Positions 25,464-33,188 of a stretch of 64,000 bases of DNA are shown here, in pieces. The stretch is from SB11 sp037968475 (GTDB lineage Bacteria > Bacteroidota > Bacteroidia > UBA8524), in contig JBBKVO010000024.1 in the NCBI GenBank assembly GCA_037968475.1, positions 69,918 through 133,917 on the forward strand. The letters are read 5' to 3'. Position 1 is the first letter of the stretch; every line of letters starts with the position of its first letter. A model generated the notes under the pieces. That model made no database searches and was not told where the DNA came from. It saw only the letters and a list, made by a program, of their open reading frames with translations. A program made the position numbers and the translations under genes.

Positions 25464-25508
25464 ACTTCCCCCTTTGTCAAACTTTAAAAGTTTGACAAAG
25501 GGGGAAGT
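25464..25508. repeat. Hairpin with 22-bp perfect arms
   Basis: The 22 bases from ACTTCCCCCTTT are followed by one base and their exact complement. It lies just upstream of the GT39 gene. The gap 25414-26127 contains no gene: it holds this hairpin, a second hairpin at 25656-25680 (CCCCTCTCTA / TAGAGAGGGG), repeat R1 and three copies of the GAGCGGAGTCGAAGG element. Confidence 0.8.
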
Positions 25509-25557
25509 GATATTGGTTTTCTTTTTCATCCCCCTACCTCCTTCGCTTGCGCACTTA

Positions 25558-25582
25558 TCCTTCGACTTCGCTCTGGATGACA
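25558..25582 (-). repeat. Copy of the interspersed GAGCGNAGTCGAAGG element
   Basis: ATCCTTCGACTTCGCTCTGG on the plus strand. Further copies here are at 25828-25853 (minus) and 25950-25973 (plus), and outside this region at 9950, 30656, 31052 and 31095. Confidence 0.7.
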
Positions 25583-25733
25583 ACGCGCTTGTGCATGGGC
25601 TAGTTCGGTTTTACTCACCCTAAAAAATACAAAATCGTACGATGGCTCAAAATTTCCCCTCTCTAAAAATTAGAGAGGGGAGCAACGACACAAATCAGGC
25701 TAAACAATATTTTGGGGTGAGTTAAAAAAACCT

Positions 25734-25822
25734 TGTCGACAGGTTAAAACCTGCCGCTATTTATTACCCTATCGGGATTGCCGTGAGGTATGAATAGAAT
25801 CGGGTTTCAAACCGATGAAAGC
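25734..25822 (-). repeat. Dispersed repeat R1, copy 2
   Basis: Reverse complement of the element at 11061-11150: the blocks ACAGGTTAAAACCTG, CCGCTATTTA, ACCCTATCGGGA and TGCCGT-AGGTATGAATAG appear in the expected reversed order. The end carries the CGGTTT-type hairpin before TGAAAGC. Confidence 0.75.
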
Positions 25823-26127
25823 AACAGCACTCCTTCGACTTCGCTCAGGATGACAGCCGCCGCACAAGGGGGACAATGCAGGGTTATATTTTTGGCAAAA
25901 TAGTCTAAAAACCAATGGGCAGAGTCGTGGCTTCCCTCCTTGCGCTGTCGTCCAGAGCGAAGTCGAAGGATTGTGTCTGGATAAGGAGGGACTGAGGGTG
26001 GTATAAGTTGGTGTATTGATTTTTAACCCGAGCTTACGTTGAGTTAATCTTATTTCTTAAAGTAGAAAAATATAAAAAGATTGCTCTGTTAACATAAGAG
26101 GTTTTTCCACAATGACGAAAAAAAAGC

Positions 26128-26664
26128 CTAAAACTTGTTCTTCCACATCATGCTTTCTACGGGTTTCATGGTGCGTTTGTTATACTTGGCCGATTTTTTA
26201 TTGTCGTAGCTGGTTTCAATTTCACCACTTACTTCAAAATATATCAATTGGCCAATGGGCATACCGCGATAAATGCGCACAGGTTGCGATGCCGATATTT
26301 CCAACGTCCACGTATTGCAAAAACCAACATCGCCTTTGCCTGCCGTAGCGTGTATATCTATACCCAAACGGCCTGTACTGCTTTTACCTTCTAAAAAAGG
26401 GATATGCTTGTGGGTTTCTGTATACTCTTCGGTTACACCCAAATATAAAGTGCCGGGTTGCAGCACAAAGCCCTCCATAGGGATTTCGAAAATATCTATT
26501 TTATTATGCTCTTTAGCATCCAAAACACGGTTTTTGTAGGTGCCCAAATGTTTGCCCAAATGCACATCGTACGAGTTGCTGCCCAAACAATCTTTGCGAA
26601 AAGGTTCTATTAAAATAGTGCCTAGTTCAATCTCCTCCAGTATTTTTTTATCTGATAATATCAT
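26128..26664 (-). CDS. dcd: dCTP deaminase
   Basis: Deaminates dCTP to dUTP, feeding dTMP synthesis. The 178 residues match the usual length (about 190). Motifs visible are MILSDKKI at the start, GSNSYDVHLG, the lid EGKSSTGRLGI near residue 94, and the catalytic HATAGKGDVGF-TWTLE region near 105-123. The last 12 residues are basic. It is 47 bases downstream of the WD40 gene. Confidence 0.93.
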   Translation of the reverse strand: MILSDKKILEEIELGTILIEPFRKDCLGSNSYDVHLGKHLGTYKNRVLDAKEHNKIDIFEIPMEGFVLQPGTLYLGVTEEYTETHKHIPFLEGKSSTGRLGIDIHATAGKGDVGFCNTWTLEISASQPVRIYRGMPIGQLIYFEVSGEIETSYDNKKSAKYNKRTMKPVESMMWKNKF

Positions 26665-26711
26665 TGTCTTGTATTCTATTCAAAATGGTTTGGGCTTTGA
26701 CAACATCTCCG

Positions 26712-27641
26712 CTAAGTGCCTATTTGCCATAGCTTGGCGGTTTTGTCATCACTGCACGAAATAAGCCTATTATCATCAACCCACAAAATTTTGTTTACTG
26801 ATGATGTGTGCCCGTCGTACTTTTCTTTGTCAATAACCTTTAGCAGCTCAAAAGTATCGGCATCCCATATTTTAAGGGTTTTATCCATGCTTGCCGTGGC
26901 AAAATAGTGCCCTGCGGGGCTGTATTGTATGGCGTTTATGTGCAGCCAATGGGCATTTATGGTTTGTACTGGTGCAAAGCCTTTGTGTACTTCCCAAATT
27001 TTTAACACGGCATCCAGCCCACCGCTAAGTAAAAACGCACCGTTGGGCGAGTAAGCCAAAGCCATTACCGTATTGGTATGCCCTTGTATTTGCTGCAACA
27101 GCTCAAAACTTTCAATATCAAATACCCTAATAATAGCATCGCTATACCCCACAGCCATTTGTGGCAAGGTGGGGTGAAAGGCTATTACACGGGCTTTTTT
27201 ATCGCTGTGCTGTATATTGGCAAACAGGGTAAGTGTTTCCCGATCCCATACCTTTAGGCTGCCTTCGCCACCTGCACTTAAAATTTTATTTCCGTGTGCA
27301 GCCAAATCAAAAATACCTGCGCGGTGCGCTTCAATATTTCGGGTTTCTTGGCGTTGTTGCATATCCAGCACGTGCAAATGGCCTGCACTGGTGCCGCACA
27401 ACAACCGTTTTTCATCGCCCAAAACTAAAAACGAGTACACAGGCGAATTGGCTTTTACCAGCAATTGCCCATCGGCGGGTTGTTCAAAATTCCACTCCAC
27501 CACCCAACCTTCGGCACCGCCTGTTACAAACGTATTGGGGGCAAAGCCTTTGCCCAAGCCAAACAGCGCGGCTTTGTGGCCGGTATAAGTAAACAGTTTA
27601 TGGGCGTGTAGTTTGGTCAAATTGGGTATTGTGATGTCCAC
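26712..27641 (-). CDS. WD40-repeat protein, single seven-bladed propeller
   Basis: 309 residues consisting of seven WD40 repeats and nothing else. Repeat ends visible are EWNFE, LHVLDMQ, LKVWDRE, IRVFDIE, LKIWEVH, LKIWDAD and AKLWQIG, each about 40 residues apart, with GH near several starts. The start is GTG at 27641. No signal peptide, so it is cytoplasmic. Such free propellers act as protein-interaction platforms; partners are unknown. Neighbour to dcd on the same strand. Confidence 0.88.
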   Translation of the reverse strand: MDITIPNLTKLHAHKLFTYTGHKAALFGLGKGFAPNTFVTGGAEGWVVEWNFEQPADGQLLVKANSPVYSFLVLGDEKRLLCGTSAGHLHVLDMQQRQETRNIEAHRAGIFDLAAHGNKILSAGGEGSLKVWDRETLTLFANIQHSDKKARVIAFHPTLPQMAVGYSDAIIRVFDIESFELLQQIQGHTNTVMALAYSPNGAFLLSGGLDAVLKIWEVHKGFAPVQTINAHWLHINAIQYSPAGHYFATASMDKTLKIWDADTFELLKVIDKEKYDGHTSSVNKILWVDDNRLISCSDDKTAKLWQIGT

Positions 27642-27667
27642 AAAAATACAGCAATAGGAAAAAGAAG

Positions 27668-28606
27668 TTACTCTCTTAATAATAACCCTAAATCATAAGT
27701 GCCTGAAATGCCAGAATAATAATGAGACTCTTTTATCTCGTCCTTAAAATAGGTTCTCTTTTCCCCATTCTTTAAATCTATGATGCGCATCTTAGTGTCT
27801 GACGACGTGTCATTAAGGCAAATAATATTTTCTCCGCTATGTAGAGTTAAATACAACACTTTTTTCTCTTTAGATAACATTTCACAAACAGAACCATTAG
27901 AAGTATTTGTACATTCACCAATATAATACGCGTTGGTTTCACTTTTATTTAGTTGAAAAATCTTAACAGTGTCTACAAGAAAATCAAAGGTGAAGTTTTT
28001 TTGTGTATTCTTATGTTTGATGGCAAAACCTATTGATAGTGTTGGGTATTTAAGAATATATGATGTGCTGTTTTGAAGTGACGAAGTCATATCTTTTTGG
28101 TAGCTACCATCCTCGATAACTAACCTACTGGGCCAATAATTGCTTGTCGTCGATTTTTTATGAGTCGTGGTAGTTGCAAAATAATTATTGCTACTTGCCC
28201 ATTGATAATTAAACGTATATAACTCCTTACCTAAGGAAGAAATTGATGATGTAAAACGAGAAGTGCTTTTATGCGCGGGGATTATTGTTGTATTTGATGT
28301 TTTTTGAGCAACATTTTGGTCGAGGATGTTTTCTTCTAAAATATCAGGATTAAATAGTTTTTGAGAGTTTCCCGTTGGCTCTACCAAATAAGATTCATCC
28401 CAAATAATAAAAGCATTATCATCGGTATTATTTGTTATTTTAAACCAAACGCCTTGCCCTGTCAATGCAAAATTAAACTCAAAACTATCTTGGGGAGTAA
28501 TATTAGATTTTGTAGTCTTACTCTTTATGGAATAAAGAAAAACAGTTGGTTTACAACTAAAAGAGATAAGCGCAAAAGAAAAGATAAGTAAAAAAAATTT
28601 AGCCAT
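27668..28606 (-). CDS. Lipoprotein of unknown function
   Basis: The ATG at 28606 gives MAKFFLLIFSFALISFSC with the lipobox LISFSC at residues 13-18, so an upstream in-frame start is not needed. The 312 residues show beta-strand-like Ser/Asn/Thr-rich sequence and no recognised domain. It is A+T-rich. It is divergent from the PPTase gene with a gap of 47 bases. Confidence 0.7.
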   Translation of the reverse strand: MAKFFLLIFSFALISFSCKPTVFLYSIKSKTTKSNITPQDSFEFNFALTGQGVWFKITNNTDDNAFIIWDESYLVEPTGNSQKLFNPDILEENILDQNVAQKTSNTTIIPAHKSTSRFTSSISSLGKELYTFNYQWASSNNYFATTTTHKKSTTSNYWPSRLVIEDGSYQKDMTSSLQNSTSYILKYPTLSIGFAIKHKNTQKNFTFDFLVDTVKIFQLNKSETNAYYIGECTNTSNGSVCEMLSKEKKVLYLTLHSGENIICLNDTSSDTKMRIIDLKNGEKRTYFKDEIKESHYYSGISGTYDLGLLLRE

Positions 28607-28653
28607 AAGCAAAGATATAAAAAGAATAACTTGTTCGATATTACTTTTGAAGT

Positions 28654-29283
28654 GTGCCAATAGTCCTGCAAAAATACCCTAATGCCGATACAGAATTGGC
28701 GGTGTGGAAAATTACTGAAAGCGTTGAGGAACTGAAAGAGATGCTTTGGATGTTTCCGTTTGAAGAATTTAAGTTTCCCAGTCGCAACCAGCAATGGCTA
28801 TCAAGCCGCGTATTGCTGCAAGAGGTATTGAAAAACAAAACGGAAGAAAAGCACCTGAAAGTGCTGAAACAACCGAACGGAAGACCTTTTATTGATGGTT
28901 TGGGCTATAATTTTAGCATGAGCCACTCAGCAGAGTATGCGGCAGTATTGGTGAGCAAAACGGGCAGTGTGGGAGTTGATATTGAAGAGATAAACGAACG
29001 AATAAAAAAAATAGCCCGCAAGTTTATAAACGAATACGAGTGGCAGCACTTGGCTGGCGAAAACGACTTGCACACTATGTATTTGATATGGAGTGCCAAA
29101 GAAGCTATTTTTAAATGGTTTGGCGATGGGCAGGTAGATTTTAGAAAAAATATGCAGATACTTTTTCCTATTGCTGAAAACGCAACCGAGTTTGAAGCTG
29201 TATTACTGAAAGAGAAAGAATATAACCTAACCATACACACCGAAATTGTTGACGAACAATACCGCTTGTGTTGGGTGTATTGA
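28654..29283 (+). CDS. 4'-phosphopantetheinyl transferase (Sfp type)
   Basis: Transfers 4'-phosphopantetheine from CoA to a Ser of carrier proteins. 209 residues, with the three Sfp motifs: FSMSHS (87-92), GVDIE (107-111, Mg2+ binding Asp/Glu), and WSAKEAIFKW (146-155). The start is GTG. An extra partial copy of its 3' end lies downstream after a lipoprotein gene (29867-30050). No carrier protein or synthase adjoins it. Confidence 0.92.
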   Translation: MPIVLQKYPNADTELAVWKITESVEELKEMLWMFPFEEFKFPSRNQQWLSSRVLLQEVLKNKTEEKHLKVLKQPNGRPFIDGLGYNFSMSHSAEYAAVLVSKTGSVGVDIEEINERIKKIARKFINEYEWQHLAGENDLHTMYLIWSAKEAIFKWFGDGQVDFRKNMQILFPIAENATEFEAVLLKEKEYNLTIHTEIVDEQYRLCWVY

Positions 29284-29292
29284 TGTGAAATT

Positions 29293-29850
29293 ATGAGAAA
29301 ATTAAAGGCATTGGTATTTATTCTAGTTGTTCTCACGTTAGGTTGTGAAATGAAAACGTACACACTTCAAAATGGAATAACAAAGGTTCCTGTTGACTCA
29401 ACTGTATATAAGAATAAATCTAAATTTGATAAAAGTCTCCTAACTATTATAGATACTGGGGTGATATATGAAGAATACAGGTCTGAAAAGAAAATCTTAT
29501 CGAGATTGGATAGTGATATTACTACAAGTATTTATGGAGTTATAAGGTTTTATTCAAATGGATGCTATAATAATTTTTATATTAATAGAGATAATATGTT
29601 AGATTCAAATGATTTTAATCCTTTATATAATGGTAAAAGAGGAGTTTATTATAAGGAAGGAAACCAAATTCGGTATGATTTGTATGCAGAAAGTAATCAA
29701 CAAGGGCATATTGGGTTGTTAACTGGCACTTTTGTTTTTAGCAATGATACTTTATATAAGTACACTTACAGTGATTATTTAAAACAGCCTAGTATCTATA
29801 TTAAACGGAGGCTGCCCACAGGGTATTTAGATTATAGTGCCAATTGGTAG
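29293..29850 (+). CDS. Lipoprotein, cassette 1 behind the PPTase
   Basis: 185 residues starting MRKLKALVFILVVLTLGC, with a lipobox LTLGC at 14-18. The remainder is Tyr/Asn-rich and A+T-rich, without known domain. It starts 9 bases after the PPTase stop. The first eight codons are nearly identical in DNA to those of the gene at 30060, but the bodies are unrelated. No function is assigned. Confidence 0.75.
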   Translation: MRKLKALVFILVVLTLGCEMKTYTLQNGITKVPVDSTVYKNKSKFDKSLLTIIDTGVIYEEYRSEKKILSRLDSDITTSIYGVIRFYSNGCYNNFYINRDNMLDSNDFNPLYNGKRGVYYKEGNQIRYDLYAESNQQGHIGLLTGTFVFSNDTLYKYTYSDYLKQPSIYIKRRLPTGYLDYSANW

Positions 29851-29866
29851 TGAAGGTATTGGAGCG

Positions 29867-30050
29867 AAAAGCCATTTTTAAATGGTTTGGCGATGGCCAG
29901 GTTGATTTTAGAAAAAATATGCAGATATTTTTTCCTATTGCTGAAAGTGCCACCGAGTTTGAAGCGGTATTGCTAAAAGAGAAAGAATATAACCTAACCA
30001 TACACACCGAAATTGTAGACGAACAATACCGCTTGTGTTGGGTGTATTGA
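29867..30050 (+). pseudogene. Displaced 3' end of the PPTase gene
   Basis: Encodes the last 60 residues of the PPTase, from KAIFKWFGDGQ to the final LCWVY and the same stop. I count eight synonymous and two non-synonymous codon differences (Leu to Phe, Asn to Ser) against 29101-29283. It lacks any start of its own and the Mg2+-binding motif. It is followed, as in the parent, by a short gap and a gene opening MRKLKALV. Confidence 0.9.
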
Positions 30051-30059
30051 GGTAAAATT

Positions 30060-30551
30060 ATGAGAAAATTAAAGGCATTAGTATTGTTAGTTATTGCTGT
30101 TTTAAGTGTTTTTGTTTTTTGTAAAGTGAAAAGCTTTTATACTTTTCAAGAAACAATTAAGCCTGTAATGAAGTACGACACATTGTGGAGGATGATAGGC
30201 TATTCAGTTGAGTCTTATACTAAGGAATTTCCTGAAGATTCTGTGATTACTATTAAAGATATACAAGATTTTATTGGGTGTGATACGTCTACAAAAAGTT
30301 ATGGGAATTTTGCTTTTATATATGCCGCTGAATATAATTTTTTCCGACAGGAAAATATTAGAATCCAAAGAGTAGATTCTCTAGACAAAGTTTTTGTTTA
30401 TTATGAATTAAATAGTGCCTATCCCATTGCTGAATTTAATCCCTATGAAAAAGGTTTTTTTGATTTTTTATTTTTGAGGAAAAATATTTTGATTAATGAG
30501 GTTAATATTTGGCATAAACGTAAAGACGTCAGAACAGCTTATCCAAATTAA
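30060..30551 (+). CDS. Lipoprotein-like gene, cassette 2
   Basis: 163 residues starting MRKLKALVLLVIAVLSVFVFC, so a signal sequence with a possible lipobox VFVFC at 17-21, then unrelated to the product at 29293. Rich in Tyr, Asn and Phe, no known domain. It stands behind the displaced PPTase end with the same 9-base spacing as cassette 1 and shares the start of the signal sequence. Confidence 0.7.
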   Translation: MRKLKALVLLVIAVLSVFVFCKVKSFYTFQETIKPVMKYDTLWRMIGYSVESYTKEFPEDSVITIKDIQDFIGCDTSTKSYGNFAFIYAAEYNFFRQENIRIQRVDSLDKVFVYYELNSAYPIAEFNPYEKGFFDFLFLRKNILINEVNIWHKRKDVRTAYPN

Positions 30552-30655
30552 AGTACGCCGATTACTCAAAAGTGATTTCCATCCCCTTACGAACTAACCT
30601 TGCTCAAGGGGGACAATACAGCGCGAGTTATTATTTAATAGTTTGTGCGGTATTT

Positions 30656-30689
30656 GTCATCCTGAGCGGAGTCGAAGGAGAGCGAGGGG
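30656..30689 (+). repeat. 33-bp element, direct repeat left of the GIY-YIG gene
   Basis: The same 33 bases (GTCATCCTGAGCGGAGTCG and onward to GCGAGGG) occur at 31095-31127. It is the interspersed GAGCGGAGTCGAAGG element. Before it, 30606-30622 resembles 25863-25880 (CAAGGGGGACAAT). Confidence 0.85.
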
Positions 30690-30697
30690 TAAAACGT

Positions 30698-31006
30698 TTA
30701 TTTATTTTTATAATGAGAGCTGTTTTTGCATACGGCTAATTCTTTTAGCAACTCAAAATCGCCATTAATCAGTGCTTCTTTTTTCTTTCTACTCCAACCT
30801 TTTAGTTGTTTTTCAAAAGCTATAGCAAGAGTTGCAATAGTAAACTCAGTAGTAAATAATAAATTAACAGGTCGGCGTTCAAATGTATAGGCTTTGTTGT
30901 CCGCACTCGTGTTATGTTCCTCTAACCTACGGTTTATATCATTGGTTATACCTGTGTAGTATGAACCATCAGAGCACTTTACTATATAAACAATATAAAG
31001 TTTCAC
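30698..31006 (-). CDS. GIY-YIG endonuclease domain protein (stand-alone, COG2827-like)
   Basis: A single GIY-YIG domain: VKLYIVYIVKCSDGSYYTGITNDINRRLEEHN gives the paired GIY (YIVYI) and YIG (YTG) strands, the catalytic Arg (RRLEEH) and a downstream Glu (FEKQLKGWSR). I place the start at GTG 31006 (102 residues). The frame extends to 31099, but that part is the translated repeat element at 31052-31127 and cannot be a conserved N-terminus. Cytoplasmic nuclease domain; target unknown. It is framed by identical 33-bp direct repeats. Confidence 0.85.
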   Translation of the reverse strand: MKLYIVYIVKCSDGSYYTGITNDINRRLEEHNTSADNKAYTFERRPVNLLFTTEFTIATLAIAFEKQLKGWSRKKKEALINGDFELLKELAVCKNSSHYKNK

Positions 31007-31051
31007 TTGCGGCAATATAACCGAATTTTTAATTGGCTTGGCCACCACACC

Positions 31052-31127
31052 GTGCCTCGACTCCGCTCGGCATGACACAGCGCGCTGTGCGGCTGTCATC
31101 CTGAGCGGAGTCGAAGGAGAGCGAGGG
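31052..31127. repeat. Inverted pair of the interspersed element, right of the GIY-YIG gene
   Basis: A minus-strand copy (31052-31077) and a plus-strand copy (31095-31127) face each other around ACACAGCGCGCTGTG, so the whole can form a long imperfect hairpin. The plus copy is identical over 33 bases to 30656-30688. Confidence 0.8.
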
Positions 31128-31133
31128 TTGGGA

Positions 31134-32201
31134 TTAAAACTTAACGCCTAATTTAACGCCTAATTCTTCCAAGTCTTTTGTTACGGCATCGGTAAGGGGT
31201 ATACCATTTTGCAGGCGGTTTTCTTGCTCAAAAATTTCGGGTTCGCCGGGTATTAGCACTTTTTTGCCTTCAATAGCAGGTGATGCCTTAAAGCGTTCTA
31301 TCCAATTTTCAATATTTTTATTGTATTCGTCCATCGGGCGAAAACCATCTACCCGCATAGCTCCCACAAAATGACCGATACCTTGTCCCGGCATATCAGC
31401 AGCAAGGGGCAAAAAACTAACAAAAGGGGGCACCCACGGGCCATAGTTTGCACCTGATAATACCGCCGAAAATATATCTACCACCGCCGCCAGCGCATAG
31501 CCTTTGTGTCCCGCCTCTTCCATACTGCCAAGGGGTAGCAATGCGCCGCCTTTTTTCAGTTCGGCAGGGTCGGTACTGGGTTGTCCGTCTTTGGTTTGTA
31601 CCCAACCTTCGGGGATGCTTTTGTTTAGTCGCTGAGCTATTTCCAGTTTTCCGTTTGCCGCTGCCGATGTGGCTAAATCGCTTACAACGGGTGTATATTT
31701 TCCCGCAGGCATAGCAAAACACATGGGGTTGGTGCCCAGTAAACGCTCAGTACTGTTGGTAGGGGCTACTAGCGGACTGGCATTGGTCATACTAATGCCA
31801 ATCATATTTTGTTCTGTTGCCATTAGGGCATGGTAGGCCGCAATACCAAAGTGGTTAGAGTTTTTTATGGCTACCCATCCGCTGCCTACGTTGTTGGCTT
31901 TTTCAATAGCTATTTCCATAGCTTTTGGGGCTACTACCAAGCCCAAACCTTCATCGCCATCTACTGTGGCGGTGGATGGGGTTTGGTGGACTATTTTAAT
32001 ATTGGGTTTGGGGTTTATACGGCCTGCTTCCCATAGGCGCACGTAGCCCGATAGGCGGGCAACACCATGCGAATCAATTCCGCGTATATCAGCCTTTACC
32101 AAAACATTGGTGGCAAGGGTAGCATCAGCATCGCTGCAACCCATTTTAGTAAAAACCGAATGACAAAAGTTTTCTAAGTGTTGTTTTGTGTAGGTATTCA
32201 T
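31134..32201 (-). CDS. Ldh family oxidoreductase (malate/L-lactate/sulfolactate type)
   Basis: A 355-residue NAD(P)-dependent dehydrogenase of the Ldh_2 superfamily (malate, ureidoglycolate, sulfolactate, YlbC types), different in fold from classic lactate dehydrogenase. Evidence: the RGIDSHGVARLSGYV motif (35-49), the SNHFGIAAYH motif (114-123, with the catalytic His), GYALA near residue 230, and the conserved GIPL near the C-terminus. The substrate is unknown. A heptamer array separates it from the LutA-like gene. Confidence 0.88.
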   Translation of the reverse strand: MNTYTKQHLENFCHSVFTKMGCSDADATLATNVLVKADIRGIDSHGVARLSGYVRLWEAGRINPKPNIKIVHQTPSTATVDGDEGLGLVVAPKAMEIAIEKANNVGSGWVAIKNSNHFGIAAYHALMATEQNMIGISMTNASPLVAPTNSTERLLGTNPMCFAMPAGKYTPVVSDLATSAAANGKLEIAQRLNKSIPEGWVQTKDGQPSTDPAELKKGGALLPLGSMEEAGHKGYALAAVVDIFSAVLSGANYGPWVPPFVSFLPLAADMPGQGIGHFVGAMRVDGFRPMDEYNKNIENWIERFKASPAIEGKKVLIPGEPEIFEQENRLQNGIPLTDAVTKDLEELGVKLGVKF

Positions 32202-32204
32202 TTA

Positions 32205-32274
32205 TTAGCTGTTAGCGCTTAGCTTTTGGCTCTTAGCTAATTGCTAAAGGCTAAACAGCCAATAGTTAACAGCC
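32205..32274. repeat. Array of ten heptamers with inverted halves
   Basis: Five heptamers of form TTAGCNN (TTAGCTG, TTAGCGC, TTAGCTT, TTGGCTC, TTAGCTA) are followed by five in the complementary orientation (ATTGCTA, AAGGCTA, AACAGCC, AATAGTT, AACAGCC). The 70 bases fill almost the whole gap between two genes. Confidence 0.75.
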
Positions 32275-32279
32275 AAAAA

Positions 32280-33023
32280 TTACCCAATTGCTTCGGCCAG
32301 CAAATCTACAATATGCACAGGTTTTAGGGGAAGATTTTTCTTATTTATATAAGCCTCAATATGCATCAAACAACCTGGGTCGTTTGATACTATATAGTCA
32401 GCCCCAGTTTCCAAAGCATCATTCACTTTTTGTTCGGCAAGGGCTACTGATACGGATTCGTAATTGGTAGAGAAGAAACCACCAAAACCGCAGCACTCCT
32501 CAGGGCTTTTCATTTCTATCAATTCTAAGCCTTTAATATTTTTCAAAAGGGTGCGCGGTGCTGTTTTTATACCACATTTTAGCGATTGGCAGCTATCGTG
32601 GTAGCACACTTTAGCATTAAGCGTAAGCCCTAAGTCTTCCTTTTTCAGCTCGTCAACAATAAACTCACATATCTCGTGCAGGTTTTTTTGCAAGCGTTTG
32701 CAGGGGTTGTGCAACATACTGTTGTTAAACAAAGTAGTATACCATTGGCGCACCATACCCGTACACGCTCCCGAAATGGAAACCGCAGGCCTATCGTACT
32801 GAAACTCGCGGATAAATTTTTCGCCAATCAGTTTGGCATCGTCAAAATAACCATCGGTATAGGCAGGCAGTCCGCAACAGGTTTGTTCGGGCTCGTAGTT
32901 CACCTTACAGCCCAAAAACTCTAATACCTTCACCATATTAAAACCTGTTTCAGGCTTCAATTGGTCGGTAAGGCAGGGTATATGAATATCTACAGTTAGT
33001 TGCTGGGTGCGCACTTGTACCAT
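32280..33023 (-). CDS. (Fe-S)-binding protein of the LutA/GlpC CCG-domain family
   Basis: 247 residues with two cysteine-rich CCG domains: Cys17, Cys39 and CCG (49-51) in the first, and CYHDSCQSLKCG and ECCGFGG in the second. LutA/YkgE proteins use L-lactate with LutB and LutC, transferring electrons through Fe-S clusters. LutB and LutC are not in this window, so the substrate here is open. It lies upstream of the Ldh-type gene on the same strand; the two may form a small oxidation unit. Confidence 0.88.
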   Translation of the reverse strand: MVQVRTQQLTVDIHIPCLTDQLKPETGFNMVKVLEFLGCKVNYEPEQTCCGLPAYTDGYFDDAKLIGEKFIREFQYDRPAVSISGACTGMVRQWYTTLFNNSMLHNPCKRLQKNLHEICEFIVDELKKEDLGLTLNAKVCYHDSCQSLKCGIKTAPRTLLKNIKGLELIEMKSPEECCGFGGFFSTNYESVSVALAEQKVNDALETGADYIVSNDPGCLMHIEAYINKKNLPLKPVHIVDLLAEAIG

Positions 33024-33188
33024 TGTTTACAAACCTACATTTTTTTGCAATGTGTAAATATACTTGCTGTCAACATTTGTTAACAGGCGGTTAATAATGG
33101 GCGTTGTACACTGGTTTACTAGGGATTTAAAACCTATTCTTTATGTATTTACCACACCTTTAAAAGTAAAATGTATTTTTGCCTACTT

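Noticed and set aside
29844..30050. A 68-codon frame as a separate PPTase-like gene
   Set aside because: It lacks the first two Sfp motifs and any start context; it is the displaced 3' end.
31007..31099. N-terminal extension of the GIY-YIG frame
   Set aside because: These residues are the translation of the interspersed repeat; the domain begins at the GTG at 31006.
32205..32274. CRISPR-like or minisatellite coding repeat
   Set aside because: Units are 7 bases, direct then inverted, with no spacers and no open frame.
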